Positions 8,364 to 15,517 of a stretch of DNA of 34,752 bases are shown here, in pieces (the first letter of the stretch is position 1; each line of letters opens with the position of its first letter). The notes under the pieces are model-generated. The model did no database searches. It was not told the origin of the DNA and worked only from the letters and a program-made list of their open reading frames with translations. Source of the stretch: a virus; IMG/VR virus record IMGVR_UViG_3300023174_000402, positions 1-34,752 of that record; one strand, 5' to 3'. The translations under genes and the position numbers were made by a program.

Positions 8364-8650
8364 TAGTTCCACTCCTCTGTGCATCCGCACTCTTTGTTAA
8401 ATTTACCACATTGTATACAAGTCATACGCTCATTGGGTTTTAGACTTCCCGCAGATTCTAACCTATCCTCATGCGAGGCTACATCTTTGTGACTAGTTAA
8501 GTTTACACCATAGGACTCAGAAGCCTTAACTACATCAGGATGATTCCATGGGCGTGCAGATTTAGAAGTTCTATCTGATACAGATAGGCGAATACGGGGA
8601 GACCCGTTACCGCTTCTAGATCCATAGTAAAGTTCTTTAAGGCGTCCCAT
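8363..8650 (-). CDS. Small protein with C-terminal Cys cluster
   Basis: The 95 residues start MGRLKELYYGSRSGNGSPRI, are polar through the middle, and end in a Cys-rich motif MTCIQCGKFNKECGCTEEWN (CxxC-x6-CxC), a probable zinc-binding knuckle. Function not recognised. It is coupled by TAATG overlaps both to the gene before and the gene after it, so production of all of them is probably co-ordinated. The ribosome site lies inside the upstream gene. Confidence 0.7.
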   Translation of the reverse strand: MGRLKELYYGSRSGNGSPRIRLSVSDRTSKSARPWNHPDVVKASESYGVNLTSHKDVASHEDRLESAGSLKPNERMTCIQCGKFNKECGCTEEWN

Positions 8651-8832
8651 TAGTTACTCGATTCACCACTAGCACCACGACCATAGCGCTGGCGGGTGAT
8701 AACGTGTGAGTCATCAGCTTGATCAGGCTTAAGGCCTGTTAGATACTCTGCAGCCTCTCGTGCATTGTGGCGTAGATTCTTAGGAACCTTAACCTCACGA
8801 GGTTTAGATAAAAAAACCTCTGCGCGAGTCAT
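8650..8832 (-). CDS. Hypothetical 60-aa protein
   Basis: Short polar protein (MTRAEVFLSKPREVKVPKNL, then RHNAREAAEYLTGLKPDQAD) with one probable helix and a disordered RQRYGRGASGESSN end. No family recognised. Start and stop both overlap neighbours by TAATG junctions, which is the main argument that it is a real gene. Confidence 0.62.
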   Translation of the reverse strand: MTRAEVFLSKPREVKVPKNLRHNAREAAEYLTGLKPDQADDSHVITRQRYGRGASGESSN

Positions 8833-10937
8833 TACGAATCTTTTTCTTCTTTAAGGATTTTGTTAACAGGTTTTTCTCCTGGCTTTAAACCGACAGTAGT
8901 AGTGTCTATTACACGAGGTCCCTTTGAATCATCCAATCCAGGAACATTTTTTCTATTGCGAGCTTCTTGTGGACTAAACTCACGAATCTCTGCTGCTTCA
9001 GGAGGTTGTCCTACCTTACGAACAGCAACACGATTAGTTCCTGCAAGAGGAGCCGTAGGAGTTGCAGCAGTAGCACCACGAGCAATTTTAGGGGCTGCTT
9101 CAGTTTGAGCAGTAATTGCAGATGTAGTGCTAGCAATTTTTTGACGATTCTCACTAGAACCTGCTGCAATAGTTACGTTCTGACCATTAACAACAACATC
9201 GTTTGATTTATCATTCTTAATAGCACGTAAAGTCTGTTGTGGGCTTGAACCAGCATGAACCATGCCACGTAGAAGAGCAAACTCTCCAACAACTTTTTCA
9301 GGATTTCCACGTAAATTACGGTCAACAACTTTATACGCTGCTGCTAAACGTGACTTAGCTTCTAATGGACGTCCACCAAGATATTTAGCAAGATGATCAT
9401 CGTCAGTTCCTAAGGTATGGTGAACACCTAAAGCGTGTGCAACAGTTGCTTTTTGAATAGCTTCATGGGAAAGAAATCCCGGAGTACTCATATAGCTTTC
9501 ATCAAGATTATAAGCAGATGTGCGACCAAGACGCTTAGCGGTATCCATAACTTCTGGGGCTACAGTTGTCATTGTCTTACCTTCAGAAGCAAGAGCAGCA
9601 GAACGCTTTTCACGAATTGCGCCCAATACCATGGCACGTTCAGGTGTTTGACCACGAACGGGTCTAGCAGATCTTATGTTTGGATCAAATACTGTAGTAG
9701 TTACAGGAGTTCCGCGATTTTTGCGAAGACGCTTATTTTCTGCCTCTGCTTGCTTACGGTCTGTAGGTTGTGCCCCAAAGGTATCAATAGCTACTGGAGG
9801 AATTACATTCCCTGGCTTATTAACTTTTGGTTTTTCATATCCAGCTAGTTCACGAGGTGAACGAACAGGTATATGTCCTAATACCTTATCAGGACGGCCT
9901 GAAGGTACTTCACGCATTGTTGTACTTAAAATATCTGGTTCTTTTCCTGCAGTCATAGATGCACGAAGATCTTGTGCTGAGTCAGTTAACTTTTCTTCTA
10001 CAATATTTGTATCTGGCTCAGTAATTGCTTTACTACCAGTTACTTTAGAAGGTTCTGTATAACGGCTTTTCTTATTTGCTTCTGAAAGAGTTTTTCCCGT
10101 AGCAGCAGATGATGCATCCGAATCTGGATGTTCTTTTTCAAAATCGCTTATAGTTTTATCGCTATGTACAGTACCGCCTCTACGAGCTTTAATTACGTCT
10201 ACTTTTTTAAATATTGGACTCTTTGCAGGAGCTGTTGGAGTTGAAGCAATTGTTGAAGTTGATGTAGAAGAATTTATAGATGGTGTTGTTTTAGGTTCAA
10301 ATTCAGAAATATCATATGGACTAACTGCTTTAGAAATTTGATTAGCTGGCAGAGATGCTTTGTATTCTTTTAAGTCGTAAGTAACACCATTTAATGAACG
10401 TAGTGAAGAGCCTTTTGCTTTTTCACCTGTGTTAAATGCAATTTCACCTGTTGAGTCTTTTTCTCCAGATTGGTTATTACGTGCTCTATCTGCTTCAGTG
10501 CGTGCATCAAGATCTTCATTTTGTCTTTGAACATCTGCTGCACGATACTTAGGATTTGATTTACGTGTAGGCATAACGCGACCTGAAGGAGTTGGTTTAA
10601 CATCTTCTGTATCATATGCTTCACCGGTAGACTCATTAAGACGCATAGTAGTACTGCTAAGGTTAGCAATTTGGCGCTTGCGTGCATTTCTTCCATAATT
10701 TTTACGGTTAATACTTACATCTCTAGCCCGTAAATCTTCTCTAAAACCTTTAGCAACGTTTACAGCAGCCTGAGTAATATTTGTATCTTTACCATCACCA
10801 TTTACATCTGTATCTTTTGAGGGAACGTTAACATCTACAGGAACAACAATGTCTGGATTACCAGGGGCACCTTTAAAACGATCTGGACGTGATCCAGTTC
10901 CAAGAATTTTTACAAATTTATCAAACTGACCAGCCAT
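8832..10937 (-). CDS. Large, mostly disordered Ser/Thr/Pro/Lys-rich protein (701 aa)
   Basis: The second-largest gene candidate in the left arm, with no recognised catalytic domain. Most of the chain is low-complexity and polar (for example SINSSTSTSTIASTPTAPAK around residues 215-235). A more ordered helical segment lies at about 470-580, containing YMSTPGFLSHEAIQKATVAH and ALGVHHTLGTDDDHLAKYLG, followed by a helix rich in A, K, R. The C-terminus is again disordered. The reading frame is continuous over 2.1 kb and flanked by coupled genes. A virion-internal or tail-associated role is suggested only by its position among late leftward genes. It is not a tape measure: there is no long hydrophobic helical region. 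Confidence 0.75.
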   Translation of the reverse strand: MAGQFDKFVKILGTGSRPDRFKGAPGNPDIVVPVDVNVPSKDTDVNGDGKDTNITQAAVNVAKGFREDLRARDVSINRKNYGRNARKRQIANLSSTTMRLNESTGEAYDTEDVKPTPSGRVMPTRKSNPKYRAADVQRQNEDLDARTEADRARNNQSGEKDSTGEIAFNTGEKAKGSSLRSLNGVTYDLKEYKASLPANQISKAVSPYDISEFEPKTTPSINSSTSTSTIASTPTAPAKSPIFKKVDVIKARRGGTVHSDKTISDFEKEHPDSDASSAATGKTLSEANKKSRYTEPSKVTGSKAITEPDTNIVEEKLTDSAQDLRASMTAGKEPDILSTTMREVPSGRPDKVLGHIPVRSPRELAGYEKPKVNKPGNVIPPVAIDTFGAQPTDRKQAEAENKRLRKNRGTPVTTTVFDPNIRSARPVRGQTPERAMVLGAIREKRSAALASEGKTMTTVAPEVMDTAKRLGRTSAYNLDESYMSTPGFLSHEAIQKATVAHALGVHHTLGTDDDHLAKYLGGRPLEAKSRLAAAYKVVDRNLRGNPEKVVGEFALLRGMVHAGSSPQQTLRAIKNDKSNDVVVNGQNVTIAAGSSENRQKIASTTSAITAQTEAAPKIARGATAATPTAPLAGTNRVAVRKVGQPPEAAEIREFSPQEARNRKNVPGLDDSKGPRVIDTTTVGLKPGEKPVNKILKEEKDS

Positions 10938-11683
10938 TACTTATTTCCGCCTTTACCTTCATTAATTCCCATATTAAGATTATTTGTTCTTGGTCGTTCT
11001 CTTTCTAAATTTGCTTTTTGTTCAGGAGTCCAAGTTTGGTTACTTGGTCGAGTAGAATCATCAACTTCACGCATTCCCATAGGAGCACGTTGAGTTTTAT
11101 TTTTTTTCCCTAAAATATCGGTAGTAGTAATTTCTTTACGGCTAACTGTACCGTCTTTACCAAAACGAGCAACTGTTCCAGCATCTGGGTTATCTGTTGA
11201 TGGGATTGGTGCAAATTTTGTATTTTCGTCTACTTGATTTGAACGGCTAGTTTCCCAAGCCTTAGCAGCTTTTTCTGCTTTACTAGGTGTTCCAGGAAGA
11301 ATTCCCGATCTTGTAGAAATAATCCCGTTGTTAACTATTTGCTCTCTTAACTCTGGACGTAGATAGTCAGTAGCTTTACGCTTGCCAGAAATAACATCCG
11401 GGTGGTCTTCACCGTGTGTTTTATTAGCAAAATCAAAAACATTACCCATAACATGTGGGGCCATAAGATTTCCAACTAGGTCTGTTTTTAATTTTGAGGT
11501 ATTTTTGTAATCTTCAAAGTCTTTGCGTGCTTCGTAATCTTTTTCACGATGGTAATCACGTTCTTGACGTTTTAGTTTAGTATCAAGGAATCTTCCTAAA
11601 ATATTTCCTGCAGCACCCCTAAATACATTACCGCCGCCGTTACCGGCTTGAACAATGTTTTGTCCGCCTTTGCCAAAATTCAT
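10937..11683 (-). CDS. Gly/Asn- and charge-rich protein (248 aa)
   Basis: Not recognised. The N-terminus is Gly-rich (MNFGKGGQNIVQAGNGGGNV), followed by a charged helix with DTKLKRQERDYHREKDYEAR (about 34-60), a middle with NLMAPHVMGNVFDFANKTHG, and a disordered polar C-terminus ending MGINEGKGGNK. It is coupled to the 701-residue gene by a TAATG overlap, and the two share disordered composition, so they may act together. A Gly-rich start followed by a charged coiled coil recalls minor virion proteins, but this is inference. Confidence 0.7.
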   Translation of the reverse strand: MNFGKGGQNIVQAGNGGGNVFRGAAGNILGRFLDTKLKRQERDYHREKDYEARKDFEDYKNTSKLKTDLVGNLMAPHVMGNVFDFANKTHGEDHPDVISGKRKATDYLRPELREQIVNNGIISTRSGILPGTPSKAEKAAKAWETSRSNQVDENTKFAPIPSTDNPDAGTVARFGKDGTVSRKEITTTDILGKKNKTQRAPMGMREVDDSTRPSNQTWTPEQKANLERERPRTNNLNMGINEGKGGNK

Positions 11684-11695
11684 GTGATTTCCGAT

Positions 11696-11914
11696 CTAGT
11701 ATTTAGTTACAGACAAAAGTTTAGCAATTCCGCCCTGGTCTGTAAGTGCTTGAGCGTTTTGATTATAGTGGTGCATGCAAAAAGATAGCTCGCCATAAGG
11801 CAAAATAGATATGATCATTGCTCTAGCTGAGCAAGAATCACATTCCACCCGCTCCGTCGCCTGAATTTCCAGCTGCGTCTCCAGTTGCTCCGGCTCCGCT
11901 ATCTGTGTCATCAT
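11696..11914 (-). CDS. DUF7455-like zinc-binding protein
   Basis: From the ATG at 11912-11914 (MMTQIAEPEQLETQLEIQ), preceded by AAGGAA, the protein has 72 residues. The pattern VECDSCSARAMIISILPYGE followed by LSFCMHHYNQNAQAL (CxxC ... CxxH) matches small actinobacterial proteins of the DUF7455 type, with one zinc site. Such genes are very common in actinobacteria and their phages, so this is one of the host clues. A longer in-frame start at 11959 exists but lies deep in the overlapping upstream gene. Confidence 0.7.
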   Translation of the reverse strand: MMTQIAEPEQLETQLEIQATERVECDSCSARAMIISILPYGELSFCMHHYNQNAQALTDQGGIAKLLSVTKY

Positions 11915-12110
11915 TATCCGTTCCTTGATTTGATGGTGAGTCCATATTTGATCCGCCATAATTTCCTACACCGGTAAATCCTACACCATAAAGACTTCGA
12001 TACCAGTCTAATGCTCCGTATAAGGGATATCCGCCACCTAAACGACCTACCACAGCCACATCTTTAGTTTTGCGATGTTTATGGTGTTGGTGTTTCTTTA
12101 AGTGGGTCAT
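11838..12110 (-). CDS. His-rich / Gly-rich small protein
   Basis: A 90-residue protein with a basic His-rich start (MTHLKKHQHHKHRKTKDVAV), an aromatic/Gly middle (YPLYGALDWYRSLYGVGFTG) and an acidic Gly/Asp tail (SNQGTDNDDTDSGAGATGDA). It overlaps the DUF7455-like gene start by 77 bases in another frame, which is unusual, so one of the two starts may be wrong. No family recognised. It begins about 20 bases after a strong terminator, implying read-through or an unrecognised promoter. Confidence 0.5.
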   Translation of the reverse strand: MTHLKKHQHHKHRKTKDVAVVGRLGGGYPLYGALDWYRSLYGVGFTGVGNYGGSNMDSPSNQGTDNDDTDSGAGATGDAAGNSGDGAGGM

Positions 12111-12127
12111 GGGATTATTGTCTCACT

Positions 12128-12170
12128 AAAGCAAAAAGCCGGGAGCGTGAACTCCCGGCTCTTTTTATTT
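12128..12170 (-). terminator. Bidirectional rho-independent terminator
   Basis: Perfect 9-bp stem AGCCGGGAG (12137-12145) / CTCCCGGCT (12152-12160) with a 6-base loop. It is flanked by an A-run on the left (12132-12136, the U-tract for leftward transcripts) and CTTTTTATTT on the right. It directly follows the stop codon of the PASTA-containing gene, so its main job is to end that highly expressed leftward transcript. Confidence 0.88.
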
Positions 12171-12179
12171 GCTTTAAGC

Positions 12180-13163
12180 TTATGAAGCTGTTGCGTAAGG
12201 TGTGATTGTAATTGTAGCTGTTGTAGCGACTGAAGCTGTTCCAGCTGCTGTTGACTGAGTCTTGATTGTTCCAGCAACACCTGTAAGTCCAGCAACAGAA
12301 AGACCTGTTGTTGAAAGTGCTCCTGATGTTGTGGTTGTGAAAGAAACAGTGTTTGTAGCAGTTGCTGTAACTGTCCAAGTACCATTTAGTGCTGTATCTG
12401 GAGAAACAAGTGATGCAACTGTAATCTTTGTTCCAACTGGGTACTTAGCACCAGCACCTGATGAGGTGATTGTTGCTGCTGTACCTGTACGTGAAACTGC
12501 TGTGATTGTTGAAGCTGCGTTTGTAGCTGCTGTTGCAGTTGTAATATTAGCTGCTTCGTAGCCTGCATCCTTAAGAGTATCAAGAGCAACAGCTGTTGTA
12601 TTTCCAATTACTGAAGGCACTACGATGTAAGGAGCGCCTGAAACAATTCCTGCACCATCAGCTGCTGAAAGCGCAGTTGTTGATTCAACTTTACCACGTT
12701 GTCCTGTAATAAGACCAGCGTTAGCTGCGTTAGTAACTTGGAATGAAACCTTAGTTGGATTTACAACAGTTGCAGATGAAAGATTGTACGCTGAAGCTGT
12801 AAGACCTGTAATGTTTACAGTCTCTCCACCATTGTAGTAATTTTGACATGTGTATGTAACTGTTGTTCCATCACCTGATACTGCGCTAACCATGTAGTTA
12901 GGAGCAGCTTCGATGAATGAAGGATAGTTAGCCCATTCTGCTTCTGCAATAGCATGGCTATCAGCAAGAGCACTTAGACGAGCACTTGGATAAACTGAGT
13001 ATCCTGACCACTGCTTGTTTTCAGATGCATTAGCTGCAACCTTCTCAACTGCGGTTCCGTCTGTTCGTTCATCGTTTGGTTGCATAGGGAAATTTCCCCA
13101 TACGAAATCTACTGCAACGTTGCCTGATGTATCAAGCAAATTGCCATTGTTATTTACGGCCAT
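12180..13163 (-). CDS. PASTA-domain, beta-rich virion surface (decoration/fibre-like) protein
   Basis: The 327 residues begin with MAVNNNGNLLDTSGNVAVDF, which looks like an anchoring segment. A beta-repeat with GGETVNITGLTASAYN (about 100-150) follows, then a PASTA-like domain YIVVPSVIGNTTAVALDTLK (about 179-206, with the VPxVxG and xxA-xxxLxxAGY signature). A second Thr/Ala/Gly-rich beta-repeat with YPVGTKITVASL and NGTWTVTATATNTVSFTTTT (about 228-290) ends the chain. PASTA domains bind peptidoglycan stems in actinobacterial kinases and penicillin-binding proteins, so a host-surface contact role is likely. A strong terminator after the gene and a good AAGGT ribosome site suggest high late expression. 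It could be a capsid decoration or tail protein. Confidence 0.72.
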   Translation of the reverse strand: MAVNNNGNLLDTSGNVAVDFVWGNFPMQPNDERTDGTAVEKVAANASENKQWSGYSVYPSARLSALADSHAIAEAEWANYPSFIEAAPNYMVSAVSGDGTTVTYTCQNYYNGGETVNITGLTASAYNLSSATVVNPTKVSFQVTNAANAGLITGQRGKVESTTALSAADGAGIVSGAPYIVVPSVIGNTTAVALDTLKDAGYEAANITTATAATNAASTITAVSRTGTAATITSSGAGAKYPVGTKITVASLVSPDTALNGTWTVTATATNTVSFTTTTSGALSTTGLSVAGLTGVAGTIKTQSTAAGTASVATTATITITPYATAS

Positions 13164-13234
13164 TATTTTACCTTTTTCTATATAGAGGGTTTATCGTCTC
13201 GGTGCACTTAGAGACAGGAATATAGTATTAAGGA

Positions 13235-13801
13235 TTAGGCGATTTGTATGTGTGTAATAATCTTTCCACCAGAATAAATATCGTGCTTACAGGCAATCTC
13301 TACCGCTTTACGTAAGATTTTCTCTGCAGCTTCTGGGCTTTTAGCTTTAGAGTAGTCTAAAGCCTCAAGTGCTCCAAGAGCCACGTCTCCACCTGAACCT
13401 GCGTAATAAACGTTGCGGATTTCACGATCCCAAGAGTAGTCATTAAAAATTGGATAGAGAGTTCCTCTTATAGAGACAATCAGATTAGAGTCTTGCCATG
13501 CTGCATCGCCATCATCCTTTGCATCGTAGCCGGCTTCTTGAAACGCCTTACGCATGCTAGGAATAAACTTCTTAGTCATAAAAATATCTAAGTTTTCATT
13601 TGCACGAGGTTTTGGTGGCTTCCATCCAAATTGCGTAATGTTTCCACCACGGGATGCACCAGAGACAGCAATCAATACACCATTGTTATTTATAACTTTA
13701 TTTGTAGCAAGTTCCATAAAACGACCAGCTTCATCAGATGCACGACTATCACATCCAATAACAGACCAGCCATCACCTTGTATAGCTACTAAAGTTGTCA
13801 T
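13235..13801 (-). CDS. Proteasome-family (HslV-like) Ntn-hydrolase protease
   Basis: A predicted self-activating threonine protease. Choosing the second of two adjacent ATGs (13799-13801, better spaced from GAGAGG) gives MTTLVAIQGDGWSVIGCDSR: removing Met exposes Thr1, with Asp17 and Arg19 exactly where HslV and proteasome beta subunits keep them, and a Lys at 34 (NKVINNNGVLIAVSGA) where Lys33 is usual. The region YYAGSGGDVALGALEAL matches the conserved G-S-G loop near residue 129. Length (188 aa) is close to HslV. No HslU or proteasome ATPase gene is present in the window. Candidate roles are prohead maturation, host protein turnover, or interference with the host proteasome; none is proven. 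Confidence 0.85.
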   Translation of the reverse strand: MTTLVAIQGDGWSVIGCDSRASDEAGRFMELATNKVINNNGVLIAVSGASRGGNITQFGWKPPKPRANENLDIFMTKKFIPSMRKAFQEAGYDAKDDGDAAWQDSNLIVSIRGTLYPIFNDYSWDREIRNVYYAGSGGDVALGALEALDYSKAKSPEAAEKILRKAVEIACKHDIYSGGKIITHIQIA

Positions 13802-13828
13802 CATACCCTCTCGTAGAGACTTAGTGTA

Positions 13829-14254
13829 TTACAAGTATTCTTGAAAACCCATTTCGAATGTTTCTGAACGTGTTCGCGGCAATTGCCCAAAAGACGTAGT
13901 TAACCACGGTAGTCCGTTAAGAGCTTGCGTAACAAATTCATTTGTAGATGAACCGGATTTTAATTCTTGCCACATTTCTGGGATAACCATATCATACTGA
14001 ATCCAACTATATCTTGGTCTACCACCGGCGCCGGGGTCTGTCATTACAATAACTAACGTTTCAGTAGCGGGGTTATAACAGCACTTTTGGGCTCTAGGCC
14101 TTAATGGGTCAGATTGAGGGGCGTATATCTCTTCATAACCTGGACCACATAATCTACTGGTCTCACGGTCATGTTTTAGGGCAGCAGCAACGGCAGCATA
14201 ATTATCGGGGTCAACCATAGGCATAAACCTCTTAGCCCGATATCTATCTGACAT
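13829..14254 (-). CDS. KTSC-like domain protein A
   Basis: The 141 residues end in a region RYSWIQYDMVIPEMWQELKS then GSSTNEFVTQALNGLPW. This resembles KTSC-type domains (aromatic-x-Y-x-x-V/I-P-x-x-W-x-x-L followed by S-x-x-x-x-F). Upstream is CCYNPATETLVIVM, the usual strand of that domain, where a residue run is tested as a Y/N-containing hairpin. The same layout is found in the protein encoded at 14696-15196, making them probable paralogues. KTSC proteins are small phage or lysyl-tRNA-synthetase-associated domains of unclear function. The start overlaps the upstream stop (TAATG). Confidence 0.62.
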   Translation of the reverse strand: MSDRYRAKRFMPMVDPDNYAAVAAALKHDRETSRLCGPGYEEIYAPQSDPLRPRAQKCCYNPATETLVIVMTDPGAGGRPRYSWIQYDMVIPEMWQELKSGSSTNEFVTQALNGLPWLTTSFGQLPRTRSETFEMGFQEYL

Positions 14255-14415
14255 TACTTACCTCCCCAGCCTCCACCACGAAATATAGCAGGGGTAGCGG
14301 ACCAAATACGACTCATACTTTCTTGACAACAGATAGGTTGATGATCTTCACCAAAACCTCGTTCAACCTCTTGAGTTCCACCACACTTGTTACACTTGTA
14401 ATCGTATCTTGGCAT
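14254..14415 (-). CDS. FmdB-type zinc-ribbon protein
   Basis: Starting at MPRYDYKCNKCGGTQEVERG (ATG at 14413-14415), this 53-residue protein has CxxC, then PICCQESMSRIWSATPAIFR and a GGGWGGK tail. That is the pattern of the FmdB putative regulatory family: a zinc ribbon with a Gly-rich C-terminus. These are common in actinobacteria and their phages; the role is unknown, possibly transcriptional. It is coupled on both sides by TAATG overlaps. Confidence 0.82.
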   Translation of the reverse strand: MPRYDYKCNKCGGTQEVERGFGEDHQPICCQESMSRIWSATPAIFRGGGWGGK

Positions 14416-14522
14416 TAATCTGTACACTCCGGGCATTTAGTAGTTGGGTTACTGGTTTCAACAGGAACTTGATACATCACTCCACATCTATAGCAGAGCA
14501 CATCTAATTTTAATTCTTCCAT
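14415..14522 (-). CDS. 35-aa zinc-ribbon peptide
   Basis: Read from the sequence: ATG at 14520-14522, stop overlapping the FmdB-like start (TAATG). The protein is MEELKLDVLCYRCGVMYQ followed by VPVETSNPTTKCPECTD, i.e. CxxC-x17-CxxC, a complete minimal zinc ribbon. An in-frame ATG at 14600 lies inside the tRNA gene and is rejected. Function unknown; paired tandem zinc ribbons suggest a role in binding nucleic acids. Confidence 0.6.
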   Translation of the reverse strand: MEELKLDVLCYRCGVMYQVPVETSNPTTKCPECTD

Positions 14523-14570
14523 AATTTTCCAAACTTTCGGCGGGCAGTTACTGGTGTAACTACACGGTTG

Positions 14571-14643
14571 CTGGTCTTCCTGGATTCGAACCAGGGACAT
14601 CAGAGTTAACAGCTCTGCGCTCTGCCGGCTGAGCTAAAGACCA
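14571..14643 (-). tRNA. tRNA-Asn (GUU)
   Basis: On the minus strand a full cloverleaf can be drawn. The acceptor is TGGTCTT/AAGACCA (7 bp), followed by T8 A9, a GCTC/GAGC D-stem, and anticodon stem CAGAG/CTCTG with loop CTGTTAA (anticodon GTT). A five-base variable loop precedes T-stem CCTGG/CCAGG with loop TTCGAAT. The discriminator is G; the encoded end reads GCAA, so CCA must be added after transcription. The anticodon points to Asn. It sits between two leftward genes. Phage tRNAs commonly supply codons used more by the phage than by its host. Confidence 0.95.
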
Positions 14644-14647
14644 AAGT

Positions 14648-14676
14648 GCCCTAGCTGGGTGAAACTATACTAGGGC
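14648..14676 (-). other. Hairpin just upstream of the tRNA
   Basis: GCCCTAG (14648-14654) and CTAGGGC (14670-14676) form a perfect 7-bp stem ending 5 nt before the tRNA 5' end in the leftward transcript. There is no U-run after it in that direction. A processing or spacing element is possible. Confidence 0.4.
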
Positions 14677-14695
14677 TCTTTATAATTATAGCAGA

Positions 14696-15196
14696 TTATT
14701 TATTTTTTAAAGAATCTTTATATTCCTCTGTAAGTTTATCAAGTTTCTCTCTGCTTGTAGGATAGTAATTCCCATTCTCAACACCAGAGAACTTTAGCCA
14801 TTCCCCAGTCGAGTGGTAGCCCGCCAACTCTTCCCACATCTCTAGATCTACCTCTTCGTATCTATACCATGGCTGTACTGTTCCATAGAACTCTCTTGTA
14901 CCAGCAGGCTTACCGGTCTTTCTAGTCTTTGTACTGGTCTTAGTTGTAAAGACAACCACTAGCATCTGCATACCACGATGGTAGCCAATCCATAGGGCTC
15001 TCCGCCTCTTGCCAGTTGATGGAGCAGGCATCTGTTCCCACCCATCACCAAAGTAATCAGAGGTATAGCCATCAGATGGATCATCAACCGGTTCATCACG
15101 AAATGCTGGATCCTTGAAACCATACATCTCAGCACCGAGATTGAGAATCTTATTTCTCTCATCTGGACCTATGTTGTGACCTATATGTTTTGCCAT
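14696..15196 (-). CDS. KTSC-like domain protein B
   Basis: A 166-residue protein with an N-terminal part MAKHIGHNIGPDERNKILNL, a disordered acidic middle, then RALWIGYHRGMQMLVVVFTT followed by WYRYEEVDLEMWEELAGYHS and TGEWLKFSGVENGNYY. This is the same layout as the C-terminal domain of the gene at 13829-14254 (Y-x-Y-x-x-V, M-W-x-E-L, S-T-x-E), supporting common descent. A Lys-rich linker (TKTSTKTRKTGKPAGTREF) interrupts the sheet. It is the first leftward gene after the control region, so it could be transcribed first among the left-arm genes. Function unknown. Confidence 0.65.
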   Translation of the reverse strand: MAKHIGHNIGPDERNKILNLGAEMYGFKDPAFRDEPVDDPSDGYTSDYFGDGWEQMPAPSTGKRRRALWIGYHRGMQMLVVVFTTKTSTKTRKTGKPAGTREFYGTVQPWYRYEEVDLEMWEELAGYHSTGEWLKFSGVENGNYYPTSREKLDKLTEEYKDSLKNK

Positions 15197-15223
15197 GATG
15201 TGATTGTACAGCCCCCCGTCAAT

Positions 15224-15253
15224 TTTTACTCCAGTAAAACTATGATCATAGTT
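15224..15253. promoter_or_regulatory. Two abutting inverted repeats, probable operator
   Basis: TTTTACT-cc-AGTAAAA (15224-15239) is directly followed, sharing two bases, by the perfect 16-bp palindrome AACTATGATCATAGTT (15238-15253). They lie 28-57 bases upstream of the leftward gene at 15196, in the only large divergent gap between the left and right arms. Two dyads side by side are typical of dimeric repressor sites. No repressor gene is recognised in the window. Confidence 0.55.
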
Positions 15254-15455
15254 AGTTCAAGCCACTGCCTCAGTTATTGCAAGTGTGAGAAAAATCACAC
15301 CCCCAACTTTTAGGCCACTGTCTTACCCACATATGACCTACTAGTTCGTATCGCCTCGTCTCGCTCTGGGTGCGAAGTTTTTTAAGGGTGGGGTGGTCGT
15401 TATGTATTAAAACAAGGTTGTATCCCATCAGGGGCAAAAAGGCAAAAGGACTCCT
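15254..15455. other. Rest of the divergent control gap
   Basis: No gene is supported here. I see a short dyad GTGTGA/TCACAC with an AAAAA-type loop near 15282-15300 and several homopolymer runs. AT-rich TATGTATTAAAA near 15400 might be a rightward -10 element, but no matching -35 is convincing. Small reading frames on the minus strand in this interval lack ribosome sites. Confidence 0.4.
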
Positions 15456-15517
15456 TCTCCTGCGCCCGCTCTCATCTACTAGGCTTCGGTCTAGTAGGTG
15501 GGGGCGGTGGCAGGAGA
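15456..15517 (+). promoter_or_regulatory. Long leader hairpin with cUUCGg tetraloop
   Basis: TCTCCTGC (15456-15463) pairs with GCAGGAGA (15510-15517). Inside, CCGC/GCGG (15466-15469/15504-15507) and a 12-bp stem CATCTACTAGGC/GTCTAGTAGGTG (two G-U pairs) are capped by TTCG, a cUUCGg tetraloop. It ends 23 nt before the ATG at 15541. There is no U-tract, so it is more likely an RNA-stabilising or regulatory leader than a terminator. Confidence 0.7.

Noticed and set aside
9435-10062. Long rightward frames inside the 701-residue gene
   Set aside because: Antisense shadows of a low-complexity gene; no start signals.
12107-12607. Gln/Leu-rich reading frames opposite or beside the PASTA-containing gene
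   Set aside because: They are out-of-phase shadows of the repetitive Thr/Ala/Val codons of the real gene and cross the terminator.
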